Shown here piece by piece: positions 10,107-18,376 of a stretch of 35,136 nt of DNA. This DNA is from Verrucomicrobiota bacterium (GTDB lineage Bacteria; Verrucomicrobiota; Verrucomicrobiia; JADLBR01). The notes under the pieces are model-generated. The model saw only the letters and a program-made list of their open reading frames with translations, ran no database searches and was not told where the DNA came from. The DNA lies in NCBI GenBank assembly GCA_029560585.1, contig JAKQKQ010000119.1:1-35136 (forward strand), in the 5' to 3' direction. Made by a program: the position numbers and the translations under genes. How positions within the stretch are numbered: the stretch's first letter is position 1; the number at the start of each line of letters is the position of its first letter.

Positions 10107-11189
10107 CTACTTCAAGGAGTCGGGCAGGGTTGAGAGCAGTTTTTTCACGTCTTGATCGTGATCGCGGTGGCAGACGAGCAACGCGTCACCCGCATCGACC
10201 ACGACGAGGTCCTTGACGCCGCAGAGGGCGATCGGGCGTCCCGTGGAGAAGACGATGTTGTTTTTTGCATCGAGCGTGAAAGCGGTTCCCCGGATGCAGT
10301 TGCCGGCGGCATCGGCGGGGATGTGGCCCCGGACGGCCGTCCATGAGCCGACATCGTCCCAGGGAAACTCGGCGCGGGCGGAGATGACCTTGCGCGCTTT
10401 TTCCATGATGGCGTAATCCACGGAGATCTTGGGCAGGCTCGGAAAACGGTCGGCCAAGTACGGTCCGAAGTCGCCGGGGGGGAAATCTCGGATGAACGAG
10501 GCGAGTTCAGGCTGGGAGCGCTCCGCCTCGGCCAGGAAGACATCGGCGCGCCAGATGAACATCCCGGCATTCCAGGCGTAGTGGCCGGACGTGACGTAGG
10601 CCTTGGCGGTGGCCTCATCGGGTTTCTCAACAAATCGGCGAACGAGGCGAAGGGGGGTGCCCTCGACGCCCGGGGGCATTTCCTCGGCAAGTTCCAGGTA
10701 GCCGAAGGCCGTGCAGGGCCATGTCGGGCCGATGGCGAGGGTGACGATGGCATTGGTCACCGCGGCCGCACGGGCGCAATCGCGCAGATTGCGGCGAAAG
10801 GTCTCCGGTTCCCCGATGACATGATCGGCCGGCAGCAGTGCAACCACGGCGCCGGGATCGTGGCGATAAGCGAGGGCGATCGCGAGGGCGGCGGCGGGTG
10901 CGGTGTCCCGTTTGGCGGGCTCGGCCACGATCTGTTCGGGTGGCAGGAAGGGCAATGCGCGACGAGTCGATTCCTGCTGCGCAACGTTGGTCAAAACGAA
11001 GGTGCGATCGGCGGGCGCGAGCCCCTCAAGACGGCGCGCCGCCTCCTCAAGCAGCGTCCGGTCCGAAAAGAGCTTCAGCAGATGCTTGGGTGTCGTCTTG
11101 CGGCTCAGGGGCCAGAAACGTTCGCCAGACCCCCCCGCCATGATGCAGGGGAAAAGGGGGGGTGTTTTTTGGGGATCGGTTTTGGGCAT
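10107..11189 (-). CDS. manC: Mannose-1-phosphate guanylyltransferase (GDP-mannose pyrophosphorylase)
   Basis: A 360-residue cytoplasmic nucleotidyltransferase that makes GDP-mannose from mannose-1-phosphate and GTP, a precursor for mannosylated or fucosylated surface glycans. The nucleotide-binding signature is at the N-terminus (IMAGGSGERFWPLSR, residues 16-30, then PKHLLKL), with FVEKPDEATA and the YAWNAGMFIWRA motif in mid-protein. The length matches the short single-domain form without the phosphomannose isomerase/cupin C-terminus of ManC/AlgA-type bifunctional enzymes. ATG at 11189 begins 12 residues before the conserved strand. It lies upstream of the A2M gene on the same strand, with 126 bp between stop and the chosen A2M start, so co-transcription is possible but unproven. 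No other sugar-nucleotide genes are adjacent. The symbol is by function; orthology was not tested. Confidence 0.93.
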   Translation of the reverse strand: MPKTDPQKTPPLFPCIMAGGSGERFWPLSRKTTPKHLLKLFSDRTLLEEAARRLEGLAPADRTFVLTNVAQQESTRRALPFLPPEQIVAEPAKRDTAPAAALAIALAYRHDPGAVVALLPADHVIGEPETFRRNLRDCARAAAVTNAIVTLAIGPTWPCTAFGYLELAEEMPPGVEGTPLRLVRRFVEKPDEATAKAYVTSGHYAWNAGMFIWRADVFLAEAERSQPELASFIRDFPPGDFGPYLADRFPSLPKISVDYAIMEKARKVISARAEFPWDDVGSWTAVRGHIPADAAGNCIRGTAFTLDAKNNIVFSTGRPIALCGVKDLVVVDAGDALLVCHRDHDQDVKKLLSTLPDSLK

Positions 11190-11360
11190 GCCGGAGGATA
11201 TGGCTCAACCGTTCGCATCGGCAAGTGCGGCATGGGCAATTACGAGAGAGAGACGAAACATCGCAACTTTTTTGGCGCGATGGAACAGGGCTAAACGCAA
11301 ACACACAGCCCCGAGGAGGACCAGCGTATGTAAGCGTCCGACCCGTGATGTTTGTGTCCG

Positions 11361-12020
11361 CTATTTGCGTCGACGAGATCGCAGCGCAACCAAGAACGCC
11401 AGCCCCGTGATTACGAGGCCGTAAGTCGACGGCTCAGGCACCAGATCGAGATTGAACAGCGGTGCACCAGAGGCATCTGATATCCCAGTACCGAAGTGTC
11501 CCCACAAGATTCTGGCCAACGAATTCAGACTTGTACCTGCACCGTCTGTCAACTCGGTCAGATCGATGCTGGTTGAATTGTCGGGAGGGGTATCTCCTTT
11601 GAACAGCCAGCTGTTCGTCGAAGCGTAAAAAATGCCATGCTGGGTTGCGGTTTCCCAAGAAGGGGTGTCAAATGCCCATAGAAAGATTTGCGCGCCAACG
11701 AGGCCGAAGGCTGCCGCATTTGTGGTTGTTGAAGCAGCGAAATGCGCGGGAATAGCTGGATCAAAACCATCTCCTATTGCCGCGGTTCCGAATTCGACGA
11801 AGTGAGCGTCGAGGTAGCCCAAGTCCATCCCATTCAGCGTAATATTGGCATCGCTGATGTTGGTAAAGGTGCCAATTCGGAGCAAGGAGCCGATCGCCAG
11901 ATTTGTGCCGTCTACGGTACCGAGACCGTTGTCGATCTGGGCACTCCAGTTGACCTGCGATGCCGAAGCGAAAGCAGCGAGCAAAGTCAGCGAAAAAAAT
12001 CCTAGCAATTTCAGTTTCAT
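11361..12020 (-). CDS. PEP-CTERM sorting-domain secreted protein
   Basis: A 219-residue exported protein. The N-terminal signal peptide (MKLKLLGFFSLTLLAAFASAS) is followed by a beta-rich body of unknown function, and the C-terminus has the complete PEP-CTERM tripartite signal: VPEPSTYG, hydrophobic helix LVITGLAFLVAL, then basic tail RSRRRK. By family knowledge such proteins are processed by an exosortase (EpsH/XrtA type) and delivered to the outer surface, often with exopolysaccharide; no exosortase is in this window. An AGGA lies three bases before the ATG. The gene is 62 bp downstream of the TIGR02597-type gene on the same strand and may share its transcript. GC is lower than in the flanking genes (one 60-base line, 11821-11880, is 47%). 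The body did not match any domain I recognise. Confidence 0.88.
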   Translation of the reverse strand: MKLKLLGFFSLTLLAAFASASQVNWSAQIDNGLGTVDGTNLAIGSLLRIGTFTNISDANITLNGMDLGYLDAHFVEFGTAAIGDGFDPAIPAHFAASTTTNAAAFGLVGAQIFLWAFDTPSWETATQHGIFYASTNSWLFKGDTPPDNSTSIDLTELTDGAGTSLNSLARILWGHFGTGISDASGAPLFNLDLVPEPSTYGLVITGLAFLVALRSRRRK

Positions 12021-12082
12021 ATGTCCTTTTTAGACTACAAGAGTTTAGCTAATTGGATGCATCAAGGTCAAGGAAGAATTGG

Positions 12083-13114
12083 CTACTGCACAACGGGGTG
12101 CGTAGGCGCTGTCCAGAAGAAAGGCAGCGAAATCTGCCGTTTCACGATAAAACAGATTCCGCCCAGAATCTGATTCGTGGAAGCATTGACACTCGGGGCG
12201 CCCGCCTTTCGCCAGCCGACTCCCCCGAGACCGGAGGTTTGATAATAGTACGTCAAGAACGAGGAACCATTCCAGACCATGACTTGGTCGGCGGTAATGA
12301 CAGTTCCCCCGTTCACTCCGTTTGTCGGATTGCCGGTATAAAGCTGGCTCGATGCCAGCGTCATTTCCACGGGATAAGGATTAGCGACAAAATTGAATTG
12401 GCTGTCCACTGGGATGACGGTGGGAGTTGTCTTCACGGCACCGACTAGAACGAGGTTCGTGTTAGCGGCCGAGAGTCTGCGGACGAGGATGCCCTGTTCG
12501 GTAAAAAGTGGGGTGTTCTTGGCATCGGCAGTTGGCGCTCCCACTTTCCTCCATCCGATGCCGCCCAGACCGGAGGTCTGATAATAGTAGCTGTCGTAAC
12601 TTGAGCCGTTCCAAATCTGCAGTTGGTCGGCTGTCACAACGCTGCCTCCAGCCAATCCCGAGCTGTTGCTGATGCCGAAAACGCTTGCGAGCGTCCAGTC
12701 TTTGAAGATCCGATAAGACTGGCCGGCGGAGGCCACCTGACTGAGATCATCCATGATCTGTAGGGTATCAGTGGAAGCCAAAGTATTTGTGATGGTCGAA
12801 CGATATCCGCCGGTATTGGTCGAGCCGACTTCGACTGTGAATGTTCCGTTCGTGCCGTTGAACTGGCCATCCGTCCACGAGGCGTTCGTGTCGGTGAGGG
12901 AGGCGATGCCGACGGCGGTGAGGGCGCCCTGATAGGCGGCTTCGCGGACCATGCTGAGGCCGAGGAAGGTGTAGGCGGGGTTGTAGCCGCTGTCGGTCCC
13001 CGCGATGGGGACGGTGATGTATCCGACGGGGTCGGTGGCGACCGTGTTTGTTTGTGCGAATAAGGGGGGGGCGATGATCAGGGCCATCCCCATAGCAAGC
13101 CATTTTGTTTTCAT
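12083..13114 (-). CDS. TIGR02597-type secreted protein with two internal repeats
   Basis: A 343-residue protein with a signal peptide (MKTKWLAMGMALIIAPPLFA). After it comes the DPVGYITVPI segment typical of a Verrucomicrobiota-expanded exported family that I identify as TIGR02597. Two copies of a repeat of about 45 residues are visible: ADQLQIWNGSSYDSYYYQTS followed by GLGGIGWRKVGAP, and ADQVMVWNGSSFLTYYYQTS followed by GLGGVGWRKAGAP. The function of the family is unknown; multiple paralogues per genome are usual. The start at 13114 was chosen over an upstream in-frame start at 13279 because a clear GGGAGG ribosome binding site (complement of 13122-13127) sits 7 bases before it and the signal peptide begins there. 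It is followed after 62 bp by the PEP-CTERM gene on the same strand; a candidate promoter lies at 13179-13207. Confidence 0.88.
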   Translation of the reverse strand: MKTKWLAMGMALIIAPPLFAQTNTVATDPVGYITVPIAGTDSGYNPAYTFLGLSMVREAAYQGALTAVGIASLTDTNASWTDGQFNGTNGTFTVEVGSTNTGGYRSTITNTLASTDTLQIMDDLSQVASAGQSYRIFKDWTLASVFGISNSSGLAGGSVVTADQLQIWNGSSYDSYYYQTSGLGGIGWRKVGAPTADAKNTPLFTEQGILVRRLSAANTNLVLVGAVKTTPTVIPVDSQFNFVANPYPVEMTLASSQLYTGNPTNGVNGGTVITADQVMVWNGSSFLTYYYQTSGLGGVGWRKAGAPSVNASTNQILGGICFIVKRQISLPFFWTAPTHPVVQ

Positions 13115-13178
13115 ATGTTTGCCTCCCAATCTCTCATCCCGGCTGAACTCTGCCACCGAGCCACTGCTCATCAAGGAA

Positions 13179-13207
13179 AATAATCTCCAAAGGGGCGGAA
13201 AGGTCAA
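13179..13207 (-). promoter_or_regulatory. Candidate sigma70-like promoter for the TIGR02597/PEP-CTERM pair
   Basis: Read on the minus strand, TTGACC (complement of 13202-13207) is followed after 17 bases by ATTATT (complement of 13179-13184), in an AT-richer stretch 65-93 bases before the ATG at 13114. The -35 box is near-consensus and the -10 box weak. This is by eye only. Confidence 0.3.
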
Positions 13208-13517
13208 CGGAATTTTTGCGTTATTTTGATTCACTGACCAGCAAGGCAGTCTGAAACGACAATTTGGAAAAGCTTTCAAGAATAACGTTTTTGGTCGGAA
13301 TGGCGCGTTTGAACCTCATCCATGGTTCTGTGGGGGTCATTGGACGAGGTGTGGCAGGGGTTGGCTGGGGGAAGGGTTGTCTGCAGCGCAGCGGCGTCTT
13401 GGGGGGTGCTGCCAAACGGAGGACAGAACCTCCAGAGTTTTTTAAAATGTTTATAAAGAACATTTTATGAAAATTTCTTTGGATTGAATGATGTGGAAAC
13501 TTCTGAGGCGTGGTGCG

Positions 13518-13586
13518 GGCAATCTTGTCTGCAATCACAAGACGTTGCCACATCGTGGGTTGGCGGACAGGATTGTCCGCCCCACG
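13518..13586. repeat. Two adjacent hairpins downstream of cusA
   Basis: 13554-13586 is a strong inverted repeat with GGCGGACA and TGTCCGCC arms around a four-base loop, extended by CGTGGG and CCCACG flanks with a small bulge. Just before it, 13518-13550 forms a weaker hairpin (GGCAA..CTTGT / ACAAG..TTGCC). The two units resemble each other (GGACAGGATTGTCC against GGCAATCTTGTCTGC). They lie 28 bp beyond the cusA stop, so they could end the efflux-operon transcript, but no T run follows on the minus strand. A dispersed intergenic repeat is the alternative. Confidence 0.5.
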
Positions 13587-13613
13587 GTCTTGGGCGCGGC
13601 ATGAAGTTTCAGG

Positions 13614-16600
13614 TCAGCGTGGTGTGGTGCCGCCGATGGCCCGCTGATGTTGCTGTTTCTCAAGTTCGACGAAGATCTCGCTGAGCTGGTCCCATGATTT
13701 TCTGGGTGGACGGGGGCCCTTGACCCATTCGACGTGTCGTCCGCGCCAGATGGAGTAGATGGCGGGCACGATCTCCAGGGTGAGGATCGTGCTCGTGATC
13801 AGGCCGCCGACCATCGGGGCGGCGATGCGCTGGATGGCCTCGGCGCCGGCCCCATGCGCCCAGAGCGCGGGGACGAGGCCGAGCGTGATCATGGAGACGG
13901 TCATCAGCTTTGGGCGGACGCGCTGGACCGCGCCGTACGTAATCGATTCAAAAAGATCGTGCTGGGTCCTCATGCGCCCCGCCCGCTGATAGGCGTGAAA
14001 GGCCTCATCGAGGTAGATAATCATCACCGTGCCGGTCTGGGCGGCGAGCCCGGCGAGGGCGATGATGCCAACCCAGACGGCGATGCTCAGGTTGTAGCCC
14101 AGCAGCCAGAGCAGCCAGATGCTGCCGGTCATGGCGAAGGGAATCGACAAGAGGATGATGAAGGTCTCGGGGATGCTCTTGAAATTCATGTAGAGGAGTA
14201 CGAAAATCAGAGCGAGGGTGACCGGCACCACCAGCTTGAGGCGTTCGCGCACCCTGAGCATGTGCTCGTATTGGCCGGACCACTCCAGCCGGTAGCCGGC
14301 CGGCAGCAAACCCGCCTTTTCGATCTTCTCCGCCACCGCCCGCTTGGCCTCATCGACATAACCGCCGATATCGCGCCCGGCCATGTCCACGTACACCCAG
14401 CCGGTGAGCGAGCCGTTCTCGTTCCGGATGACCGGCGGGCCGGTGGTGGTACGGATGTCCACCAGTTGCCCGAGCGGAATCTGCTGGAGTCCCCCCGCGC
14501 CGGCGGGCGTGCCCGCCGCGACCATGCCGTCGGCGCCCGTCGCCGCGCCGCCCAGCGGGGCGGACAGGACTGGGACGAGCACGCGCTTGAGCTTGTCCGC
14601 GTCGTCCCGTAGCTCTCGGCTGTAGCGGACGTTGATCGTGTAACGCTCGCGTCCCTCGATGGTGCGCGCGATCGCCATGCCCCCGATGGACGTCTCCACC
14701 TGCATCAGGACGTCCTCGACGTTGAGTCCGTATCGGGCGATCTCCGAACGGATCGGAACGATGTCGATGTAGTAGCCGCCCGTGGTGCGCTCGGCGAACA
14801 CGCTGCGCGTGCCGGGGATCTCGCGCATGACGGACTCAATGTGTTCGCCCAATTTTCGAATCTGCTCGAGGTCGGGACCAAAGATCTTGATGCCGATCGG
14901 CGTCCGGATGCCCGTGGTCAACATGTCGATGCGACCTTTGATCGGCATGGTCCAGGCATTCACCTGGCCGGGGATTTGGAGCGCCTCGTCCATCTCCGTG
15001 ATCAGCTCGTCCCAGCTCATGCGGCGCATGTCGGGCCAGATCTTGCGAAAGCCCTTCTGGATCCATTCCGGCGCCCAGCCCGAGTACCAGCGTGGGCGGG
15101 GGATGCGGCGCCATTCCTTTTCGGGCTTCAGCTGCACGACGGTCTCGAACATTTCCATCGGCGCGGGATCCGTGGCGGTCTCCGAGCGGCCCGCCTTGCC
15201 GTGGACCGTGAGCACCTCGGGGAATTGTCTGAGGATGCGGTCCTGGATCTGCATCACCCGCGTGGCCTCGGTGATCGACATGGTGGGCATCGAGGTCGGC
15301 ATGTAGAGGATGGTCCCCTCGTTGAGCGGCGGCATGAACTCCGAGCCAAGTCGCTTGTAGATGGGATACGAGGAGGCGACCAGGAGCACCGCGATCGCGA
15401 TGGATAAGACGCGTCGCGTCATGAGCATGCTGACCCACGGGTAGTAGATCCTGTGGAGGAAGCGGCTGATGGGATGCCTGTGCTCGGGGATCACCCTGGC
15501 GCCGGTCATCAGGACGATCAGGGCCGGGCCGATGGTCAGGGAGAGGAACGCGGCCCAGGCCATCGTGAAGGTCTTGGTGAAGGCCAGAGGCTTGAAGAGC
15601 CGTCCCTCTTGCGACTCTAGGGTGAAGACCGGCATGAAGCTGACGGTGATCACCAGCAGGGCAAAGAACAGCGGTTTGCCCAGCTGCTTGCACGCCGCGA
15701 TGATGATCTCCTGCTTCTGTTTGCGGCCCAGGCCGGGCGGGGCGTGCTCGAGGTGCTTGTGGACATTTTCCACCATCACCACGGCCTCGTCGCAGAGCGC
15801 GCCGATGGCGATGGCGATGCCGGCCAGCGACATGATGTTTGCCGTCAGCCCCATGAAATACATGGGGATGAAAGCGAGCGCCACCGCGATGGGCAACGTG
15901 ACGATGGCCCGCGCGGCGCCACCGAAATCCAGCAGGAACACGATGACGATGATCGAGACGATGATGGATTCCTCGATGATGGTGCGCGTGAGGGTGTGAA
16001 TGGAGCGGTTGATGAGATCGGAGCGGTCGTAGGTGGTCACGATCTCCACGCCCTCCGGGAGCGATGGTTTGACTTCCTCCAGCTTGGCCTTGATGCGGTC
16101 GATGACCTGCAGGACGTTCTGCCCGAATCGCACCACGACGATGCCGCCGGTGGTTTCCCCCTCGCCGTTAAAGTCGGCCGCGCCGCGCCGCATCTCCGGG
16201 CCGAACGCGATGTTGCGGGCCACGTCCTTCAGCAAGACGGGCGTCCCCCGCGCGTCGGCACCGACCACGACGAGGCGCAGGTCCTCCAGCGACGTGATGT
16301 AGCCCTTGCCCCGGATGAGGTACGTCGTGCCGTTCCGCTCCATCTCGCGACCGCCGACGTCGTTGTTGGCGCTGCGGATGGCGGATACGACCCGGCTGAT
16401 GGGGACGCCATAGGCGAGCAGCCTGTCGGGATCGATCTCCACCTGGTACTGCTTTTCGAAGCCGCCGATCGTGGCCACTTCGGCGACGCCCTCGACGCTC
16501 TGTATCCAGTAGCGGAGGTGCCATTGTTGGAACGACCGCAGGTCCGCCAGATCACGTTTGCCGCTCCGGTCCACCAGCGCGTATTGGAAGCCCCATCCGA

Positions 16601-17054
16601 CGCCGGTGGCATCGGGCCCCAGCGTGGGGGTGACGCCCGGCGGCAGGTTTCCGGCCAGACCCTGCATGTACTCCAGCACGCGGGACCGCGCCCAGTAGAT
16701 GTCCGTGCCGTCCTTGAAGATCACGTACACGAACGAGTAGCCGAAGAAGGAATAGCCTCGCACCGTTCGGACGTTCGGGGCGCTGATGAGCTTGGTGACG
16801 ATGGGATAGGTGATCTGGTCCTCGACCAGATTGGGGCTGCGTCCCTCCCACTGCGTGAAAACGATCACCTGTACATCGGTCAGGTCCGGAATGGCATCCA
16901 AGGGCGTGTTGCGCAGGCAGAAGACGCCCCCGACGGTGAGCGCGCCCACCAGCAGGAAGACCATGAACTTGTTGCGCGCGCTCCATTCGATGATGCGCTC
17001 GACGAGGGCATCCCTTTGTGGCGGCGGCACCTGGGGTGTGGCGTTATCAGGCAT
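13614..17054 (-). CDS. cusA: CusA/CzcA-type heavy-metal efflux RND pump, probably copper/silver
   Basis: A 1,146-residue inner-membrane proton-driven transporter of the HME-RND family. It has the TM1 region near residues 30-50, the CzcA/CusA signature NTPLDAIPDLTDVQVIVFTQ, the first porter domain (GYSFFGYSFVYVIFKDGTDI), and the TM4 proton-relay segment IAIGALCDEAVVMVEN with Asp422. Methionine-rich positions typical of the Cus branch are present: EFMPPLNEGTILYMPTSMPT and RIDMLTTG (Met711), equivalent to the region of the E. coli CusA methionine cluster, so Cu(I)/Ag(I) is more likely than Co/Zn/Cd. An Ala/Gly-rich insert (GGAATGADGMVAAGTPAGAG) lies in the second periplasmic half. It starts 14 bp after the adaptor gene and is the last gene of the metal operon. 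Substrate specificity is inferred. Confidence 0.95.
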   Translation of the reverse strand: MPDNATPQVPPPQRDALVERIIEWSARNKFMVFLLVGALTVGGVFCLRNTPLDAIPDLTDVQVIVFTQWEGRSPNLVEDQITYPIVTKLISAPNVRTVRGYSFFGYSFVYVIFKDGTDIYWARSRVLEYMQGLAGNLPPGVTPTLGPDATGVGWGFQYALVDRSGKRDLADLRSFQQWHLRYWIQSVEGVAEVATIGGFEKQYQVEIDPDRLLAYGVPISRVVSAIRSANNDVGGREMERNGTTYLIRGKGYITSLEDLRLVVVGADARGTPVLLKDVARNIAFGPEMRRGAADFNGEGETTGGIVVVRFGQNVLQVIDRIKAKLEEVKPSLPEGVEIVTTYDRSDLINRSIHTLTRTIIEESIIVSIIVIVFLLDFGGAARAIVTLPIAVALAFIPMYFMGLTANIMSLAGIAIAIGALCDEAVVMVENVHKHLEHAPPGLGRKQKQEIIIAACKQLGKPLFFALLVITVSFMPVFTLESQEGRLFKPLAFTKTFTMAWAAFLSLTIGPALIVLMTGARVIPEHRHPISRFLHRIYYPWVSMLMTRRVLSIAIAVLLVASSYPIYKRLGSEFMPPLNEGTILYMPTSMPTMSITEATRVMQIQDRILRQFPEVLTVHGKAGRSETATDPAPMEMFETVVQLKPEKEWRRIPRPRWYSGWAPEWIQKGFRKIWPDMRRMSWDELITEMDEALQIPGQVNAWTMPIKGRIDMLTTGIRTPIGIKIFGPDLEQIRKLGEHIESVMREIPGTRSVFAERTTGGYYIDIVPIRSEIARYGLNVEDVLMQVETSIGGMAIARTIEGRERYTINVRYSRELRDDADKLKRVLVPVLSAPLGGAATGADGMVAAGTPAGAGGLQQIPLGQLVDIRTTTGPPVIRNENGSLTGWVYVDMAGRDIGGYVDEAKRAVAEKIEKAGLLPAGYRLEWSGQYEHMLRVRERLKLVVPVTLALIFVLLYMNFKSIPETFIILLSIPFAMTGSIWLLWLLGYNLSIAVWVGIIALAGLAAQTGTVMIIYLDEAFHAYQRAGRMRTQHDLFESITYGAVQRVRPKLMTVSMITLGLVPALWAHGAGAEAIQRIAAPMVGGLITSTILTLEIVPAIYSIWRGRHVEWVKGPRPPRKSWDQLSEIFVELEKQQHQRAIGGTTPR

Positions 17055-17068
17055 GGTGTCACGTGAAT

Positions 17069-18376
17069 CTAGTGCTTGTGTTCGCCGCCCTCGCCCATGC
17101 CGGCGATCGCGGCCTTGAGCTGGCTTTCCGAATCCACGAGGAACAGGGCACGGGTGACGACTTTCTCTCCCTCCTTCACGCCATCGAGCACCTCGTAATC
17201 GTCATCGGTCCTGGCCCCGACCTTCAGTTCGCGGGGTTCGAGGTGGCCGTCGGGGCCATCGACGAAGGCGATGAGGCGAAGGCCGGTGTCGATGACCGCG
17301 CTGGCCGGGATGAGGACCTTTTCCCCGAGGGGGATCTGGATCGCGACGCTGGCCCACATGTCCGGGCGCAGCAGGTGCCCGGGGTTGTCGAGCTCAAGCC
17401 GCACGCGACCGCGCCGTGTCTGGGGATCGATGTGCGGGTAGATGAAAGTGATGGGCGACGCGATGGTCTTGTTGCCGAGGTAGGGAAACGTGATGGTGGC
17501 TAGCAGGCCCGGCTTTATCAGTGGAAAATCAGATTCGAATACCCAGGCGTCAAGCCACAGGTGGGAGAGGTCGGCGACGTCGTAGAGCGCCTCGCCAGCC
17601 ATGAACGCCTTGCCCTCGACGGCCATCTTGGCGACGACGTGGCCCGCGATCGGCGACCGAAAGAGCATCTCATCGCTGGCCGTGCCGCGTTGCTCGAGGG
17701 AGCGGATCTCGTCGTCGCCGATCTCCCAGAGTTCGAGCCGGCGGCGCGCGGAGCCGAGGAGATTGGCGGCGGCGCGGCGCTGTTCGGCGGACGCGTCGGC
17801 CCTCAGTTGCTGGACGCCACGCCAGGCGATCAGGTACTCGTTCTCGGTGGAGAAGAGCTCCGGGCTATAGACCGTGAAGAGTGGCTGGCCCTTTTCGACC
17901 GGCGCGCCGGTGAAGTTGACGTGCAGCGTTCGCACCCAGCCGCCGAATCGTGGTGCGATTCGGGCGTAGCGGGTCTCGTCGTGCGTCACCACTGCGGTGG
18001 TCCGGACAATGGGCGTGAGCGCTCGCTTCTCGACCTTCGAGAGCGACAGGCCGATCAGTTGTCGCTTCTCGGGTGAAAGGCTGACGCTGATCCGGCCGGG
18101 GACGCCGGAGGCATCCTTCGCGACCGCGCCGTGGCCCTCGTGCCCGCTGCCCGGCGGCTTGTCCTCCTTGATGGGCACGAGCTTCATGCCGCAGATGGGG
18201 CAGTCACCCATCGTGTCACTCACGTAGGTGGGGTGCATCGGACAGTGGTATCGCTGTGCCTTGGCGCCGCCATCATGCCCCGCGTCCGCCGCGCCGTGGC
18301 GCCCGCAACCCGCGACCGGCAGGGCGAGCAGCACGGCGATGGCCATTTTGAAGAGGATGCTAGCGTTTCGTTCCAT
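17069..18376 (-). CDS. cusB: CusB-type periplasmic adaptor (membrane fusion protein) with N-terminal heavy-metal-binding domain
   Basis: A 435-residue membrane fusion protein linking the RND pump to the outer-membrane channel. The N-terminus is a lipoprotein signal with lipobox VAGC (Cys24). It is followed by a His/Asp-rich stretch and a compact metal-binding domain (residues 43-69; YHCPMHPTYVSDTMGDCP, then ICGMKLVPI), the CPMHP/CPICGM pattern of the heavy-metal-binding domain seen in CusB and P1B ATPases. The rest shows the hairpin and barrel regions of HlyD-like adaptors (TAVVTHDETRYARIAPRFGG, GHVVAKMAVEGKAFMAGEAL). The C-terminus ends GGEHKH, a possible extra metal ligand set. Its start lies inside the end of the cusC-like gene (17-bp overlap), and cusA follows after 14 bp, so the three are co-translated. 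Best read as the adaptor of a Cu/Ag efflux system. Confidence 0.94.
   Translation of the reverse strand: MERNASILFKMAIAVLLALPVAGCGRHGAADAGHDGGAKAQRYHCPMHPTYVSDTMGDCPICGMKLVPIKEDKPPGSGHEGHGAVAKDASGVPGRISVSLSPEKRQLIGLSLSKVEKRALTPIVRTTAVVTHDETRYARIAPRFGGWVRTLHVNFTGAPVEKGQPLFTVYSPELFSTENEYLIAWRGVQQLRADASAEQRRAAANLLGSARRRLELWEIGDDEIRSLEQRGTASDEMLFRSPIAGHVVAKMAVEGKAFMAGEALYDVADLSHLWLDAWVFESDFPLIKPGLLATITFPYLGNKTIASPITFIYPHIDPQTRRGRVRLELDNPGHLLRPDMWASVAIQIPLGEKVLIPASAVIDTGLRLIAFVDGPDGHLEPRELKVGARTDDDYEVLDGVKEGEKVVTRALFLVDSESQLKAAIAGMGEGGEHKH

Larger units (their letters stand above)
13115..13613. other. Non-coding region upstream of the TIGR02597-type gene and downstream of cusA
   Basis: No convincing gene is visible: short open frames here lack ribosome sites and family features. 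It holds the leader of the TIGR02597-type gene, a small GGAGG/CCTCC hairpin followed by a T run (13418-13443), an AT-rich patch near 13438-13480, and two adjacent hairpins (13518-13586) behind the cusA stop codon. Confidence 0.6.

Noticed and set aside
13418-13443. Intrinsic terminator on the plus strand (GGAGG hairpin plus T run)
   Set aside because: No plus-strand gene precedes it. The stem is only five base pairs, so it may be incidental in an AT-rich patch.
15744-17066. A 440-codon open frame on the plus strand opposite cusA
   Set aside because: The translation is low-complexity Asp/Gly/His/Arg-rich, typical of the reverse strand of a GC-rich transporter gene; CusA on the other strand is unambiguous.
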